Translations under genes and position numbers: made by a program
Part shown: one piece after another, positions 15,209-16,174 of the stretch
Layout: each line of letters opens with the position of its first letter
Position numbering within the stretch: the stretch's first letter is position 1
NCBI GenBank assembly: GCA_003224075.1
Contig: QHYF01000075.1
Span: 1 to 16,174, forward strand
Direction: 5' to 3'
Origin: Acidobacteriota bacterium
GTDB taxonomy: Bacteria; Acidobacteriota; Terriglobia; Acidiferrales; UBA7541
DNA: 16,174 nucleotides
Notes under the pieces: model-generated
Told to the model about the DNA's origin: nothing
The model's input: only the letters and a program-made list of their open reading frames with translations
Databases searched by the model: none

Positions 15209-16174
15209 TCAGAACAGCGCGCCCAGCCCCCAACCGAAGGCGGAGAAGCGGTTGCGGGCAAGAAAGCGTGATTTATCCGAGAGAGCGATGGGATGGTCGA
15301 GACGCAGGACATTGAACGCGAAATAGGCGCGAACGGGAACCTGGACTTCGGGAACGGTCCAGCGGAGTTCAACTCCCGTGGAACCGTGAAGAACACCATT
15401 GGTCGAGGGCAGCAGAAGCGGCTTTGTGGGGCCCAGCCAATTCGGGAGCAGCCAGCCCGTTCCGAAATCGAAAAAGCCGGCCGCCTCGGTCCCGCCACCG
15501 AGAGGGACACGATATTCGGTGTTCGCGGCTCCGAGGAGATTTGCGCCGGCGGGCGAAGCGGAAGGAATCGTCGCGCCGGAAGCTGTCATTTTGGATGTCA
15601 AGGCGTAAGGGCCGAGGTCGCCTTCTCGAAGGCCGCGGACAAATTCATCGCCGGAGAAGAAGCGGGAGTACAGAGGCATGTCGCCGCGATAGCTTCCTGC
15701 GCCGCTAAAGGTTGTTCGAAAAGCCCAGGCATCGCTCGGCGCAAAAATCGGGTCACGGAAAATATGAGCATATTCGCCGGAGGAACGAACCATGTTCTCG
15801 CCTCCGCCAAGCCATCCTCCAGAAGCGGAATCCGAAAACAGAACGCGTTCATTTCCGGTGTCGCGCGCCCAACCCACTCCGAGGGTGCGGCTCGAAATCC
15901 GGGATCGAACATCGCCAACTGTCACCCCTGTCGCTGGGGGTGGCGAGGCTGCAGGATACTCCGTCGTGGTGCGCGACAGGGTGTAGTTGATGCCCAGCGA
16001 ATCGGTGTTGGTCAAAGCGTAGGTCCACGGAATGTTGATGCCTTCGCTGTGCGAACTGAAAAACGGACCCTGCGCGCTCCTTGCGAATCGCGGGCGAAGA
16101 ACATGATTGAAGACGGAGAATGCCAAGGACGCGCGTGTGCCGAAGATTCCTTCCTTCGCCAGTCCAAGCATGAG
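15209..16174 (-). CDS. Omp85/BamA-like outer-membrane protein, C-terminal barrel (5' end outside window)
   Basis: The minus-strand frame is open from the window edge to a stop at 15209-15211, giving about 321 residues. An internal Met near the edge is not taken as the start because the frame continues upstream (Leu before it). The visible part is a 16-stranded Omp85-type barrel half: alternating beta-strands, and FFSGDEFVRGLREGDLGPY (around 15600-15660), which contains the VRG(F/L) lid-loop motif of the superfamily. Late strands include NTEYRVPLGGG, AAGFFDFGTGW and GVELRWTVPEVQVPVRAYF, and the chain ends FGWGLGALF with a terminal Phe. POTRA domains would lie outside the window. Such proteins insert or export outer-membrane proteins. 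Whether this is the essential BamA or a TamA/paralogous member cannot be told without the N-terminus. Confidence 0.82.
   Translation of the reverse strand, partial: LMLGLAKEGIFGTRASLAFSVFNHVLRPRFARSAQGPFFSSHSEGINIPWTYALTNTDSLGINYTLSRTTTEYPAASPPPATGVTVGDVRSRISSRTLGVGWARDTGNERVLFSDSASGGWLGGGENMVRSSGEYAHIFRDPIFAPSDAWAFRTTFSGAGSYRGDMPLYSRFFSGDEFVRGLREGDLGPYALTSKMTASGATIPSASPAGANLLGAANTEYRVPLGGGTEAAGFFDFGTGWLLPNWLGPTKPLLLPSTNGVLHGSTGVELRWTVPEVQVPVRAYFAFNVLRLDHPIALSDKSRFLARNRFSAFGWGLGALF

Overview
The window looks like a chromosomal segment of an Acidobacteriota bacterium (probably Terriglobia-like). This is inferred from four things: a ~1,200-residue Oar-type TonB-dependent receptor with an N-terminal carboxypeptidase-regulatory-like domain, a giant TPR/VCBS/ASPIC-UnbV secreted protein, the DUF1080 plus sugar-isomerase-like plus Gfo/Idh/MocA gene repertoire, and a GC-rich composition with abundant antisense open frames. 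I see no rRNA, tRNA, CRISPR array, transposase, integrase or phage gene.

Left third (1-5256), all on the minus strand. In transcription order these are an outer-membrane TonB-dependent receptor (1648-5256), a Tat-signal-bearing xylose-isomerase-like TIM-barrel protein (657-1556) and a Sec-signal-bearing DUF1080 (3-keto-disaccharide hydrolase family) protein, cut by the window edge (1-581). Each junction holds a strong hairpin. A 331-bp divergent intergenic region (5257-5587) separates this block from the next.

Middle (5588-10623), plus strand. A nine-TPR exported protein is followed, after a 323-bp gap, by a 1,158-residue secreted protein. The latter has TPRs, seven FG-GAP/VCBS calcium-loop repeats (probably one seven-bladed propeller), an ASPIC/UnbV domain and a ~440-residue C-terminal region I cannot assign. 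The gap contains a short minus-strand relic of the N-terminus of an amidase (GatA-like signature family).

Right third (10632-16174). A minus-strand Gfo/Idh/MocA NAD(P)-dependent oxidoreductase is divergent from a plus-strand exported GH3 beta-glucosidase-type enzyme. A minus-strand PPK2-family polyphosphate kinase follows, with the C-terminal barrel of an Omp85/BamA-like protein 30 bp upstream of it, running off the window edge.

Working hypothesis (inference): GH3, Gfo/Idh/MocA dehydrogenase, TIM-barrel isomerase/hydratase-like protein and DUF1080 protein are the component types of the oxidative 3-keto-glycoside route of glycan breakdown described in Bacteroides. Here they occur with an outer-membrane receptor that could take up substrate. 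The genes are spread over three transcription units rather than one operon, and the predicted compartments do not all match (Tat, Sec and cytoplasm), so the link remains a hypothesis. The TPR/VCBS pair is the least understood part of the window.
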